In this document: piece after piece, positions 1 to 11,280 of the stretch
Layout of the letters: every line of letters begins with the position of its first letter
Numbering within the stretch: the stretch's first letter is position 1
Origin: Sclerurus mexicanus
Taxonomy: Eukaryota; Chordata; Aves; Passeriformes; Furnariidae
Direction: 5' to 3'
Assembly (NCBI GenBank): GCA_013396755.1
Contig: VWZF01003842.1
Span: forward strand, 2,457,442 to 2,521,441
DNA: 64,000 nt
The notes under the pieces: model-generated
Told to the model about the DNA's origin: nothing
What the model saw: only the letters and a program-made list of their open reading frames with translations
Database searches by the model: none
Position numbers and translations under genes: made by a program

Positions 1-3000
1 CTATACACACAAATTAAGGGATCTCATGACAGTATGATTTATTTCTCCTTGCAAACTGAAAAACTTTAATATTTTTAAGCTTATTTGCCTGAAGTAGTGA
101 CATTAAGTTTTCTGTTGGGCACCATCAAATCCACTATCTGAGAAAGGAAACAGATGAAAGTCTTATCTTCTTGTTCTTGTACTTAAAGGATGGGCAAATA
201 TTAAAAATTGTGTTTAGAATTCATTGCTGTTGCAAACAATATTGAATAACCCTTTGAAATACATTCCTACCCTGCAATAACAGATGAACTGCCACCAAAT
301 TAAATAAACTAAATGAGACAGTATGATCACACAGAAAGCTCTGGCTGTTTGATTTTCTAGGTTGTACAAATGTCCTCTTGCAGAAATCAGAGAATTTATG
401 TTTCAGGTTTGATGGAGCTGAACAGGTGCAGCTGAATGAGTGAGTTGGCTGGTAATATTGGTTGTGGTGGTGATGATAGATAAGCTGTGAAGGAAACGCT
501 GAGCCTGAACTTCCAGTCTCAGGATAATTGGTAGGGCTGATAAATCAGAGGTTGAGGGCAGGGAAGAAGTATTTCTGTTTACCTAAAGGAGCAGATGTTG
601 TCTGCACTCCAGGTACAAAGGCTGCAGAACATTGCAGTCCAGGCTTTTTATATAATATTTTCATTGAGGCACATACTTCTGACATGATACAGGTATAACT
701 CCTTCTGTGAACTTATGTTCCTTTAAAAAAAACCCTCTCAAGTACAGTTTCATTTCATATAAAGTTAGAGGTGGTAGAATTAATTTGAAATATCTTGATG
801 GTAACTATTTAGAGTTAAGCTCTTCATCTTTTTACCCTCTTCTGCTAAAAGCTGTTTGACAAAACACGGTAACCTATTCTTTTTGTAAACTTTGCCTCCT
901 CTGGTGGCTCAACTTGATGCAATTTCTGTTCATTAGGAGCTTTCAGCCTGGCTCTTGGAAGAAGAGGGATGCTCCTCTTGCACACAGCTGACTTACTTCC
1001 TGTGCAGGACACCGTATAGCAAAGTGTCCTCCAGGAGAACACATGCCATCAAGACATTATGAGCCACCAAATTCAACATAATTAGAAGTTATAAACTATC
1101 TAGCTTGAACATTTGCAGGATTTCTAGTTATTTATCTGAAAAAAAAATAAAAATACATGTAAGTAATGCATCCCTTTTATCTGCAGAACCTCCCTCATTT
1201 GCAGAGAATGGTTACGTACCTGGCTTCCATCATGACATTAAACATTCCTACTTTTATTTCCAGAATATATAGGAGCACAAGAGAAATGCCAGCTCTGCTA
1301 AACTCAGTTGAATGTGCTTTGATCTACACATAGGTTTTTGTGTTGTTCCTGGCTGGACAGGTTTTCTTGGCTACAAGTTGGTTTTGTGCATATGTGGTGT
1401 GGTTCTATCAGTTCTGATGGCCTGTGAGCTCTTCAGTCTGTTTTCAAAGAATTTCCTCCAGTGTTCAGGTTTCATTTAAAGCTTGTCGAATACAGCAGGT
1501 TGGTGGGACTAGTACTCATGGAAACTGTGTTGGTATTTGGAAAAACTGTAGGTATTACTAGTTTTAAATAATTGGGGAATGGGAGCTATTACTCATAGCC
1601 TTGAGCAGATCGCTGTGAAAATCTTAGCCTTTATTTTGTTAACTATTTGCTTACAGTTTTTCTTTTTTTTTTCCTTGCTCTTTTCCTGCAGCAGTGGGGT
1701 GGGGGAAATAAACTTGCGATTCTATAAAGTGTTTTTCTCAACTCTGTACTCAAATGCCGCTCCTATGTTTGTTTGTGTTTTTTGGTGTTTTTTTTTTTTT
1801 CCCAGAATGAGCCTCTCAACAAAAACTTGCAAAGAATACTGAGAAATAAACAAATTTGTGTGAAAACTTAGAAATTACTGAAAAGTTCTTTGATAGTTTC
1901 TAACCTAGTGGATCTGCTTTGTCTGAAAGAATTTTAGAAGTAGGATTGTTTCTGTTATTGTAGCAAAGTTACAGTACTGTGAGGTGTTTTTAAAGGCAAT
2001 ATTTTCTAGTTTTCATAAAGGCTCCTATGTAATTAAAAAATGGACTACTTGGCTATGATAACAGATTTTGTCATTTGATATATAGATTTAGTAGTCATCA
2101 TCATTATTATTATATTGAAGACTGGTTTCTTACATGAGTCATGCAAAATCCCCAGAGCTGAATATCAGGTAATAATCAGGGAAAACAACCCACCCCAAAA
2201 AAAAAATCAACAAAATAAGTAGTAAGCAATAGTATATAATTGAGAAAGAAACTACTTTTTAGCATCTGAGCTAGACACAATGATGACTTATCTGAGAAAT
2301 TACAAGTTATCTGACAGCAATTGCTGCTGATTTGAAGTTTCATTAGAAAATACTATTATGTTGCCATTTCTAGTGAAGGTGAGCTGGAATGATTTGTGTA
2401 GTATGTCTGCAGCACTGCAAGCTGTAATTTGAATATAAATTGTTACTACCTGACCTCTCTCTGTACTTTCTCTTAATAAAAAAAAAACCACCAAAAAACA
2501 AACAAAAAAAGCCCACCTGAAAACCAAACTGAAAGTAGAATGCTTTATGCATTTATCAGATAATGGTTACAAAATGTTCTGAATTTGACAAACATGGAAG
2601 AGTAGAATACTTTGAAAAAGTAATGTAGCCAAATAGGCCTTCTGGTAGTGAGCCTGTCTGTCTCAGGTCTGTCTGTGTGTCCATGGACTCCCAGGAAGGC
2701 ACAGGACTGCCTGTGGTTTGGGTAGTCTCCTAAAGCCCTGTGAGGTGTCTTGCTTGCCTTAGGATGTCTTAGGTAACATCAGTGTGCCCCAGGTACCTAC
2801 GGTGAGGCAACAGAAATGGCTCGTAAATCACTGTCTTATTTAACAGACCTACAGAAACCCGGATACGAGTGTGGAAATCTCAGAGTGTGCTAGGAGCTTG
2901 AAATTTTTTGTTATAGCATAAGGTATCATCCCACTTTTTCCTAAAACACATTGTGCTGTCAGTGTTTTTGAATGTGAATCTCCCACTTAGATGAGAATGC

Positions 3001-5289
3001 CCCTTATGTACTTTGTTTTGAAATATACATATGTAAAGTTTGGGGTTTTTTCACTGCTTAGCTTATGATTTTGTCCTTTCAGAAGAATTAACAGAAAAAA
3101 CCACCATCATTTTTCATTACTTCATTTATTATCTTTATTATCAGTATTAAACAATATGTACTCACATGAAAAAAATTTGTACTTGTACTGGGATGACTTT
3201 AGAATATGTTTTCCCTTATGCAAGTTAGGCATATTTCTGTGCATTTTATTTTTTTTTCAAAGTAAATTCTTCCATCATTTTGCTCATTTCTTCTACTCAT
3301 CTCTCTGCAGCAGTTTTCCAGCCACATCTCTAATAGAGACAAGCTTCAGCTTGTCTTTTATCATGTTCTTATGTGGTTTAAAATGATACTGTTCTGTAGT
3401 CCTGTTGCATAACATTCAGGATTCATTTCATATTAATTTCCTCCAGGGCTCTTATTTATGCTCCTTTTTCCTCTGTGTATACTAACTTATTATGGAGACC
3501 CTTAGGGAAGAAAGGCCTGGCAGTGCTAGAAAACAAGGTCTGGGAAACAGAGGCTAGTCCTGTATGGGGAGCAAGATAAAATTTGTCACTGGAGAGCTGT
3601 TAAAATCTCTGTGGCATGGGCACGGAGAGCAAGATTTTTTGTCATTACTGTAGTTTCTTTCCTATCTAAATCACTATTAATTTAAAGACATTGTTAAAAA
3701 ATAGTCTGGTTTTGTAACATTGCCTTTAATTGTTGCACAAGTGCTGAATATGCAGGTGTTTAATTTGATATCACATGTTGATATCTGACTTATGATGTGT
3801 ACAACAATTGAAATAAGTAAGCATTAAAAGTGAACGTGCTTCAAAAGTCTTTAGAAGACTTTATTGAACAAAATATAGTTTTCACCTATCAATATTTGTC
3901 TAGTTTCATAAAAAACTTTCTTCTTACCTAGACACTCTGTGTATCACTACTGTCAACATCAGACTAGGCAGTTCACCTACGTTTTTTATTTCTTATGTTC
4001 TTAAAAAGTCACTTTTTCCATTTCTCCTCAACTGATCATTTAAAACAGTTTTCAGGAAGACTATGTGTGTGGGTGCAATCATCCACTAAGTGCTGGGAGG
4101 AACTGTGAGTGGCTGCGCTGCCGGCATCCTGCATTTCACTGCACTTGAGGGCATGGGGCTGCTGCTGTTCCTGCAGCTACAGATGGGATGCCTCACAGTT
4201 AGGTGGCAAATGGCTGTAAATTTTAATGTAATTTGGCTGCCAGAATCTCTTAGGCCACTTCTAATGTTTTAAGCTGTGATTGAATGTTTCTTGGGGAAGA
4301 GATTTTTCCATGAATATTCATTTTTTATTGACTGAGGGAAGGTGGGTTTTCATTGCGCTGGTTTTTGAAACTGAAAGAATCAGATTTGACTGGAAGTAAT
4401 TTTTCTCCATAAAATATATAATCATGTAATTCAGAAAAATGATGCTGTATTCTATATACCAGACTTCTCACAATTGTTTCTGTTGATATGTCTGGTCTCT
4501 TCATATTGCCTTTGTTTTAATCATATCAAGTGCCCTAGTGTATTATTTTTATGTCATATTTCATGTAATATTAGGCTGAAGCATTTACCAAAATTTTTTT
4601 GTGTGCTACAACAACATACACTGTTTCCCTTATACTTTTTTCCCCTCTACATTTACATTAAAGGAAATTGCACGTTGCTTGCAAGAAAACTTCTACTCAT
4701 TGCAGTGACCTGTGTAAGGGCTTTGGTATCTGGGTGCTAGTCTGATTTTGCAACAACAATAGACTCAATCTGCTTTAATCCAAGGTTCCAGGAAGGGTGA
4801 AAAGGTGCTGCAGGGAAAAGTATGTATCAGTCACATGAGCTGGTGGGAGGCAGGTTCAGGAAGGACGGGACCCTTCTCTTCATCCTTTGAATTAAGTCTT
4901 GTGATGATTCAACATAATTAATAAATAAATACCAAAGCTATATAATTACATTCTTTTTTATAAATACATCACACCCACCCAGTTCAGGAGAAGTCAAATT
5001 TCAAAATTACTACTGGAAAAATGTTGTCAAATATGACATTCATCTGAAGCAGGAAAAATAGGTCTAGATGTTTTTTGCTTTTTTGCGTATGGATTTTTGT
5101 GAGCTGTAGAGGGTTTTTTGTGTGTGTGGTTTATTTTTCAACAATTATATAAATAACTTATATTTTAAAGTGGTGAAACAGGGTAAGAACAAAGTGACTG
5201 GGTACTGCTTTTGATAATGTGTTAAACTATTAGCCTGGTAATGAAGGTGGTCATGTTACGTGTAGTAGACTCAGATTCAACTCACTTTT
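1..5289. other. unique AT-rich DNA, no gene seen
   Basis: No reading frame here is longer than about 90 codons, and none has recognisable motifs or good flanking splice sites. There are short homopolymer runs. One A-rich tract with interspersed C lies at 2477-2510. The 2640-2830 stretch is somewhat GC-richer, with short TCTG-type tandem motifs, but I cannot assign it to a repeat family. Confidence 0.6.
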
Positions 5290-5404
5290 TGCCTAAGGAC
5301 ACTTGGACATGCAGCTTCCCTCTGAAGAAAGTGCTCTGTTAACCAGACTAGAAATAACTCAGAAATAAGGTTTGTTGTGCTGCTCTGTATACAACATTAA
5401 ACAC

Positions 5405-5475
5405 TCGACTAGCAGGGACTGGAACCAGATGTTTTATTTCCCAAGAGACTAATCTAGCCACCAGGCTAGAGTTGC
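5405..5475 (-). repeat. tRNA-derived SINE relic (tRNA-like head)
   Basis: Read on the minus strand, this begins with a CTAGCCTGGTGGCTAG segment that resembles an RNA polymerase III A box. About 35 bases later comes GGTTCCAGTCC, which matches the B-box consensus GGTTCNANTCC, followed by CTGCT. This order and spacing is the tRNA-like head of amniote tRNA-derived SINEs (MIR or AmnSINE-like groups). The body may continue to about 5290, but that part is too diverged to place by eye. No acceptor-stem pairing is visible, so a working tRNA gene is unlikely. The family assignment is inference. Confidence 0.45.
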
Positions 5476-5777
5476 ATTTTCTCATTACTCCTCCATTCCT
5501 CCATTTGCATGCAGTTTATATGCAAGTGACAGTTCCAATTGTCCTGGAGTATCAGAAATTTTCACACTGGCATATAATTTTCCAAAGGATATAATTGAGC
5601 CATGTCTAATTCAAGCGCAGGAAGGAGTGACTAGTCAAAAGATACTTTAGTAGGTCAAGTACCAAGACCTGCATGGTTTCTCATATAGACTTCATCTGAG
5701 AAATTTTTGTGCCCTTAGGGTTGTCTCAAGGAGCCAAGAGACCTTAAGATCCGATTTGAACTGAAAAGACTATGAGG

Positions 5778-6330
5778 AAGCGGCCTTCTGAGCTGCATTA
5801 GAAGTGTTGCCTGCGGGTTCAAGGAGGTGATCCTTCCCCTCTACTCAGCACTGGTGAGATCACATCAGCAGTGCTGGGCTCTGTTCTGGGCTTCCCAGTA
5901 CAGATGTGGACATAGTAAAGCAAGTCCAACCCAGGGCCACAAATACGATCAGGGAACTGGAGCATCTGCTCCGTGAGGAGAGGCTGAGCGAGCTGTGACT
6001 CTTCAGCCTGGAGAAGAAAAGACTCAGAGGAAGTTCATTGATGTATAGAAATACCTGAAGGGAGGGACTGAAGAGAAGGAAGACAGATGCTTTTCCATGG
6101 TGCCCTGTGACAAGCCAAGAGGCAATGAGTACATATGAACCACTGCACTTCCTGTCTGAACATCAAGAAACTCTTGTTACTGTAAGGATGATCCAACAGT
6201 GGCACAGGTTGCCCAGAGAAGCTGTGAAATCTCTATCCTTGGAGGTGTTCAAAACCTTACTGGATATGAACCTAGACTACCTGCCGTAGATGGCCTTGGT
6301 TGGATTAGACAATTCCCAGAAGCCTCTTCT
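5778..6330 (+). mobile_element. CR1 LINE fragment, 3' part of ORF2 and 3' end
   Basis: This is a degraded, 5'-truncated chicken-repeat-1 non-LTR retrotransposon. Characteristic blocks occur in the expected order. GAGGTGATCCTTCCCCTCTACTCAGCACTGG at 5824-5854 encodes the EVILPLYSAL-type motif near the ORF2 C terminus. Then come a GGAGAGGCTGAG block near 5977, TTCAGCCTGGAGAAG near 6002, CACAGGTTGCCCAGAGAAG near 6202 and GGAGGTGTTCAA near 6240. Multiple frameshifts and stops separate these blocks, so no functional reverse transcriptase can be made. The terminal 8-bp repeat typical of CR1 has decayed. Boundaries are approximate. The short open frames inside it are remnants, not genes. Confidence 0.9.
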
Positions 6331-6378
6331 GACTTAATTTTTTTCTGTGAAAATTTTTTTTTAGTCTCCTCAACTTTC

Positions 6379-6427
6379 TACTCATTGAGTAGAAAAATGA
6401 GTATTTTTCTCCTCAGAAATACTCATT
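6379..6427. repeat. compound inverted repeat
   Basis: Positions 6379-6393 form an odd palindrome: CTACTCA, one base, TGAGTAG. Positions 6396-6406 (AATGAGTATTT) pair perfectly with 6417-6427 (AAATACTCATT) across a 10-base loop. The ACTCATT core thus occurs repeatedly in both orientations within 50 bases. It lies just beyond the decayed CR1 3' end. Confidence 0.7.
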
Positions 6428-7314
6428 GACCTAAGTTTCTTATTCTGTCAGATTAAGATATGAAACATAATTAAAAAAAAGACAAAACCAAAACGGTTAA
6501 AACAAAAATGGAGTCTTCCCTTAAATTTGTAGGGGAAAGAAGCCAATCAGACTGATGATATTAGTATGATTATAAAAAGCACAAGAAACTTTCAGAGTTT
6601 AGACAAACTCTGAGGAGTTGTTTTTGATAGAGAGGATATGACACAAGAATCTGTCCCTTGGGTCCAAAAATGATATGCAGGTGACTTGAAATATTGTTTT
6701 GGTTATCTTGACAAAATATCGGGGGGAAAAAAAGTCTTTGTGGGAAAAGGTGGAAAAAATGTGAAAGCAGCAGTTCATTTCAGTATTAACCTAATGACTT
6801 TTGACTCCCAGATTACTGGAGCAATGAGGAGCAGCACATGCAGATTTGGTCCTTGCTCCCAGCACGCAGTCACTGGGAACTTGGATATGTAATTTGAAAA
6901 GGGAAAGCTGTAGTGACTTTCTTCCTGAATCCACTTATCTCTGTGCTATTTGGATGCCATTAAAGCTGCAATTGTAAACGAGACTTCAACAGAGAAAAAT
7001 GTAAATTTGTTTTCATTAATATATTCTAGGAAATAGAAGATTTCAAATTACTCTTTTGAAGAGATGAAATGTAAAGCATATCTTTCTAATATCCTGAGCT
7101 TCCTTGTTTTCCAGTGTAGTGTTGGGAACCCACTTCTTTGGAGGGTCATTGGTATGTTCAGTTTTCCATGATATGCTCTTCCATGGCTAACTTTAAATAC
7201 AACTGGTATCAGTGGAAAGGTTCTTGTCTACTTTCAGCTGTAGCTGAATGGTATCTGACATTGCAGGTTTTGTCTCTGTGTTCAAAACCAGGCAGGCAGG
7301 GGCTGTGCATATTT
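6428..7314. other. unique DNA, no gene seen
   Basis: This stretch is AT-rich with no recognisable repeat or coding signal. A GC-richer portion starts near 7260 and leads into the minus-strand candidate that follows. The longest plus-strand frame (7138-7590) reads like a chance translation of this block. Confidence 0.5.
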
Positions 7315-7451
7315 TCAGGATTTTGGGGTCATTGCTCTTGGTCTTTCCTTGATGACCTGATACTGCACACCGCTTGTCCCCATGGGCAGTTGCCTCAGTT
7401 GTGGTGTAGAATAGCTCATGGGACTGTGCAATGGATTATGGTAAGGCATGG
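7315..7451 (-). CDS. candidate terminal exon or coding remnant, minus strand
   Basis: On the minus strand a pyrimidine-rich stretch ending TTATCCTCCAG makes a good 3' splice site just before 7451. After it, two bases complete a codon, and 44 codons follow to a TGA at 7317-7315. The peptide starts MPYHNPLHSP and is rich in proline, serine, tyrosine and glutamine, with protein-like composition. The same frame stays open upstream of the putative splice site as far as a single TGA. A decayed retrocopy is therefore an alternative to an exon. The surrounding 400 bases are GC-richer than their neighbours. I recognise no family. Chance is a serious alternative. Confidence 0.25.
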
Positions 7452-7987
7452 CTGGAGGATAAGAATAGTCATTATTACAGAGCTGTTTTCAGCCTTCATC
7501 TCTTCCCTGCTCTGGATCACTGCCTTCCCACCCAGCCTTGGACACCTGAGCTGGTATGAGAACTGTGGTGGCCAAGCAATAGGCAGGTAGGGCATCCTTG
7601 TCCCTGTGCTGCTGCCAGGGATAGTACTCTGCATTTTGCATGTGGAAACACAGGCAGTAGACATTGCATGTCACTGGGAGTCAAGTGAAGAAATATCATT
7701 GTATTTCTGAATGCAGTTTGCAAAGCTGCATTATATATGTTAACTCTGTGTGATGAACAATGGTAAGTTGACACTTTAGTCATTTAGACAAAATTTAAAT
7801 CTCACATCATGGAGTTTTGGGTTTTTTATGACTCTGAATATGATCCAACACCTGTGTAACTGGACTTTGACAATTGTATTTTCCAGTCTTCTAGAAAAGA
7901 TTTCTGTAATTCATAAAACAACAAGCCATGGGATTCAGACTAACAGCAGAGCAAGGTGTGAGTCATGAAGATCATCTTTCAAATTCC

Positions 7988-8115
7988 TTTTTTTTTTTTT
8001 TTTAGTCTCCTCCTCCCATTTTATTAAACTGAATCCTTTGCAATTTTTAGCAAATATAAACTGGGTAAAGTTGGTGTCATTACTGATGACTGAGAAGTTG
8101 GTCTCGAAGACACAG
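7988..8115 (-). pseudogene. polyadenylated 3' end: retrocopy tail or real terminal exon, minus strand
   Basis: Read on the minus strand, a CTCTCCTCAAG acceptor-like sequence precedes 8115. Two bases then complete a codon, and a 29-codon frame (starting VSSRPTSQSS) runs to a TAA at 8026-8024. An AATAAA signal at 8025-8020 overlaps that stop. Sixteen bases further on is a run of 16 A (T on the + strand, 7988-8003). The signal-to-tail spacing is that of a real mRNA 3' end. A genomically encoded A-tract at that position suggests reverse transcription of a polyadenylated RNA. The acceptor-like site would instead favour a genuine last exon. The parent gene is unknown. Confidence 0.35.
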
Positions 8116-10903
8116 CTTGAGGAGAGTTGGTTAATATTTGTTTATAGAAGACAGTGCTTGTAAGTTTGTTTACTAGTAAATGACAGCACATACTGAATAT
8201 CAGAGTGGCAAGTTCCATCACTTTAAAGTTTTTTATGACATTTAATATCAATTTTGAAAAGAAAAAGCTAAATCCTTGATTATACTGCATTGCAAAGGAG
8301 GAATATACATATGGCTTTTTTTTTTACCTCCTTTTAATGAATCTGTTCCTTCCTTGATGTTGACTAAAGGAAAACAATTGTGTGATTTTAATAGCTATCA
8401 ACAAGCAGGCTGGCACAGCATAGTTCCTACTTATATTTGCTTCTTTCATTTCAGTCCTTTATGGTGATTTTTTTCTTTCTCTTAAGTTTATTAAGGATAA
8501 ACCTTATGAAAAGTTGTTTGTTTTTTGCTACTTAAGCTTTTAAGTATCCATGGAAGCAATTTTAATTGTTGAAAAAAAAATTTCTGAATCTTTTAAAATA
8601 ACTTTATAAAACTTTTTTTTTTTCAAAAGGGGAACATTCAAGACTGAAATCTGGGAAATAATTAGTTTATGTTGCTTCAGTACATATCATAATTTCACTT
8701 TGTAGTAATCAAAGATAGTGGGCAGCAGCTGAACAAACAGCATAACCAAAGAGGAGAGATTATCTATATATCTATTATCTGTTAGTTGCAAATTATAGTA
8801 AAATGAGGAAAATCAGTAAAATAGCAACATTTGAATTACTGAAGTTTCTCTTTGTAGATTAAGGGAATTGAAAGTGATGGCCCTGCTTGACATCAGTTTG
8901 AGTCATTTCAGATAATTTCATTTCAGTCGTCAAAAATAGTTTAAGACAATTCCATGTTTTTCTTGTGAAGCATTTTTTTTCCATTTGTTGTTGATTTTCC
9001 TGCCTCCATGCTCTTGAGAGCTGTTTAATTATTTCCACTGAAATAGTTTGTGGCTAAATGTTCTGTTTCAACTTTGCTGAAAAGTATAGATGCAAAAGTG
9101 AAAATTAGTATCAACCTAACCTAAGTCAAGACAGTTCCTTCTTTCAACATGTCCACAGAACTTTTTTATAGTTCAACAAAACATTTGATGATGGGTTTCT
9201 TGAGATTCAATTCAACCTCCTGGAACTGCATCTTGCACAAAAGAATGTAGCTTGATCTTTTTTCAACAGCAGCTACTTTTGCACTAAGTTTTTAGTTAGT
9301 TTAACAAATGAAAATGAAAAAAAAAAAATTGTCATTTGGAATACCAAGGAATATATGTTATTTCAATCAACAAATTCGGATTATTTAAATATTTCTGAAT
9401 GGTCTTAATTATGTTGCACATTTTTTTGTTCAAGCTATAGACATGTTACCACATTAGAAACAGGAATGGTAACAATATATTCTGCAACCATGAGTAATTT
9501 TATAATGAAAGTGTGCTAATTTCCTTTCTTTTATTTTCCTGGCAAGCTACTTTTCACAGATTTCTTCAGTGAATTAATTTCCCCTTAACAATTTGTAATA
9601 CCTGAGTTCTTTCAGGTTGTTCACATGTATGTTTTAGTGTCACTAAGGAGAAAAAGCCGTGCCAGAAGTAACCACTGTTGGTAAATCTTGGTTTTTGTGT
9701 ATCCTGAAGAATACAGAAAGTTAGTGTCTGCAACTTGTTAATCCTCCCAAGGGAAGGATTTGTGGAGTTGCTTCACAGCTCCTTTCTCCAGCTGTTCCTT
9801 TTCAAACCTCTGCTGCTGTTTATCCCTCAGCAAGGCTGCTTGGAACATGTGTTATGTGATACTGGAAGTGATCATTGCATAGATGGGATTCATTGCTTAT
9901 CTGAAAACAGTAAAGCCGGCAGCAGCAGACTTCTTAAATCTCTGCCTTTTCTGGGACAGGGGGCTTGTGGACCTTGTCCACAATGCAAGGTGCAGCCCTG
10001 AAATGCTTTGCCTTACTACTTCTCCCTGAAGTTACTTTCAGTCTCTCCTCCAGCATTGTCTATAAACATGCAAATAATTTTTTAAATAAGTAATTTTATT
10101 AGCTTTGGCAGGATAACTTGAGTATGTAAAACTAGACATACTTGAATACTTTATTGAATCAGGGACTAGATTTTTCATAATCTTCTCTTTATTTTTAGTC
10201 TGAATGAGTGGGTCAGTCTCAGGAACCAGACATCTTACTTTCAGATCTCTGTACTTTGTCAGTTGTGATCAGCCCATACTTTTTTTTTAACAACATTTAT
10301 TTTCTTCCAGAGAAAATTAGATTATTGCTTTTGTTAACAGCTCTTTTAAAGAAAGCATAAGTAATAAACTCACTAAATTAACAATAGCTATATCTCAGCA
10401 GCACAGCTTCATGAAGTTGCAAAGTAATTTTTAAATTTCTTTAGAGATAAAGGCAACTAATTCTGGGGCTCTTTTTTGTAGGTGTCTCTTGAACAGTGAA
10501 GTTAAGTTACAATAAATGAGCAAGGTATTCCACATGACCTCTATGTTGTGCATTCCAGGGCTTCTGGAATTACTAGAATATTACATCAAGCTGAGTTAAG
10601 TGTTGTACAAAGTATTGAAGAAACTCTTCTTAAGCTGGGACAGTGAAAGATTCTTAGTGTCCATGTTTCCTTAAGATATGTCTAAATTGTAATTACAGCA
10701 AAATGTCCTCCAAATGGTATTATTTCTGATTGTATTTACGTTTTGTTTCTTTTCATAGTTTTCCAGAATTTTGTAGAGGGTTTTATATTATCTTGCTCAC
10801 ATTTTGAGGAGATGCAAGTGTATCCTGGTATGAAGTACATTTTCCTTCACTTCGTGTTACATGCAGACTATACAATGTTAACGTTCAGAATCCAATTAAT
10901 AAT

Positions 10904-10928
10904 TTGAAAATATTCTTAATATTTTCAA
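10904..10928. repeat. short perfect hairpin
   Basis: TTGAAAATATT at 10904-10914 is followed by the loop CTT and then its perfect complement AATATTTTCAA at 10918-10928. The 11-bp stem is AT-rich. Confidence 0.8.
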
Positions 10929-11220
10929 TTTTCTGTTTCGAAAAGGTTGGTTAGAACCTCTTTAGAGTAAAAGAATCACCTGACTCCATTAAGGCTGCCA
11001 CAGTAAGTTGGCCAGTATTGCATAGCCACAGTTTTTGTATTTAGAAAAGGGAACATTCACATTTTTTCATATGAGAAGAAAAGTTGTTTAAAGTGTTATA
11101 GTAATCAGTGGTCCACTTCTAGTTTTTAATGCATTTATTGGTATTGGGAGATCACAAATCCTAGTAAGACTCTAGCTGTAACATGGATGCGAGTTGCAGA
11201 GACCATGGTAAAAATGTAAA

Positions 11221-11280
11221 GATTAATTTTAATTAATTAATTTTTAATTAATTAAAGATCAATTAATTTTAATTAAAGAT
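11221..11280. repeat. TTAATTAA palindrome cluster
   Basis: Sixty bases are made mostly of overlapping TTAATTAA and AATTAATT palindromic units. The segment AATTAATTTTAATTAA recurs in direct orientation within the block. It is almost free of G and C. It could be simple low-complexity DNA or a cluster of homeodomain-type TAATTA core sites; the sequence alone cannot decide. Confidence 0.7.

Noticed and set aside
7138..7590. 150-codon plus-strand frame
   Set aside because: Composition follows local GC content, with no motif. The opposite strand has the better exon-like signals.
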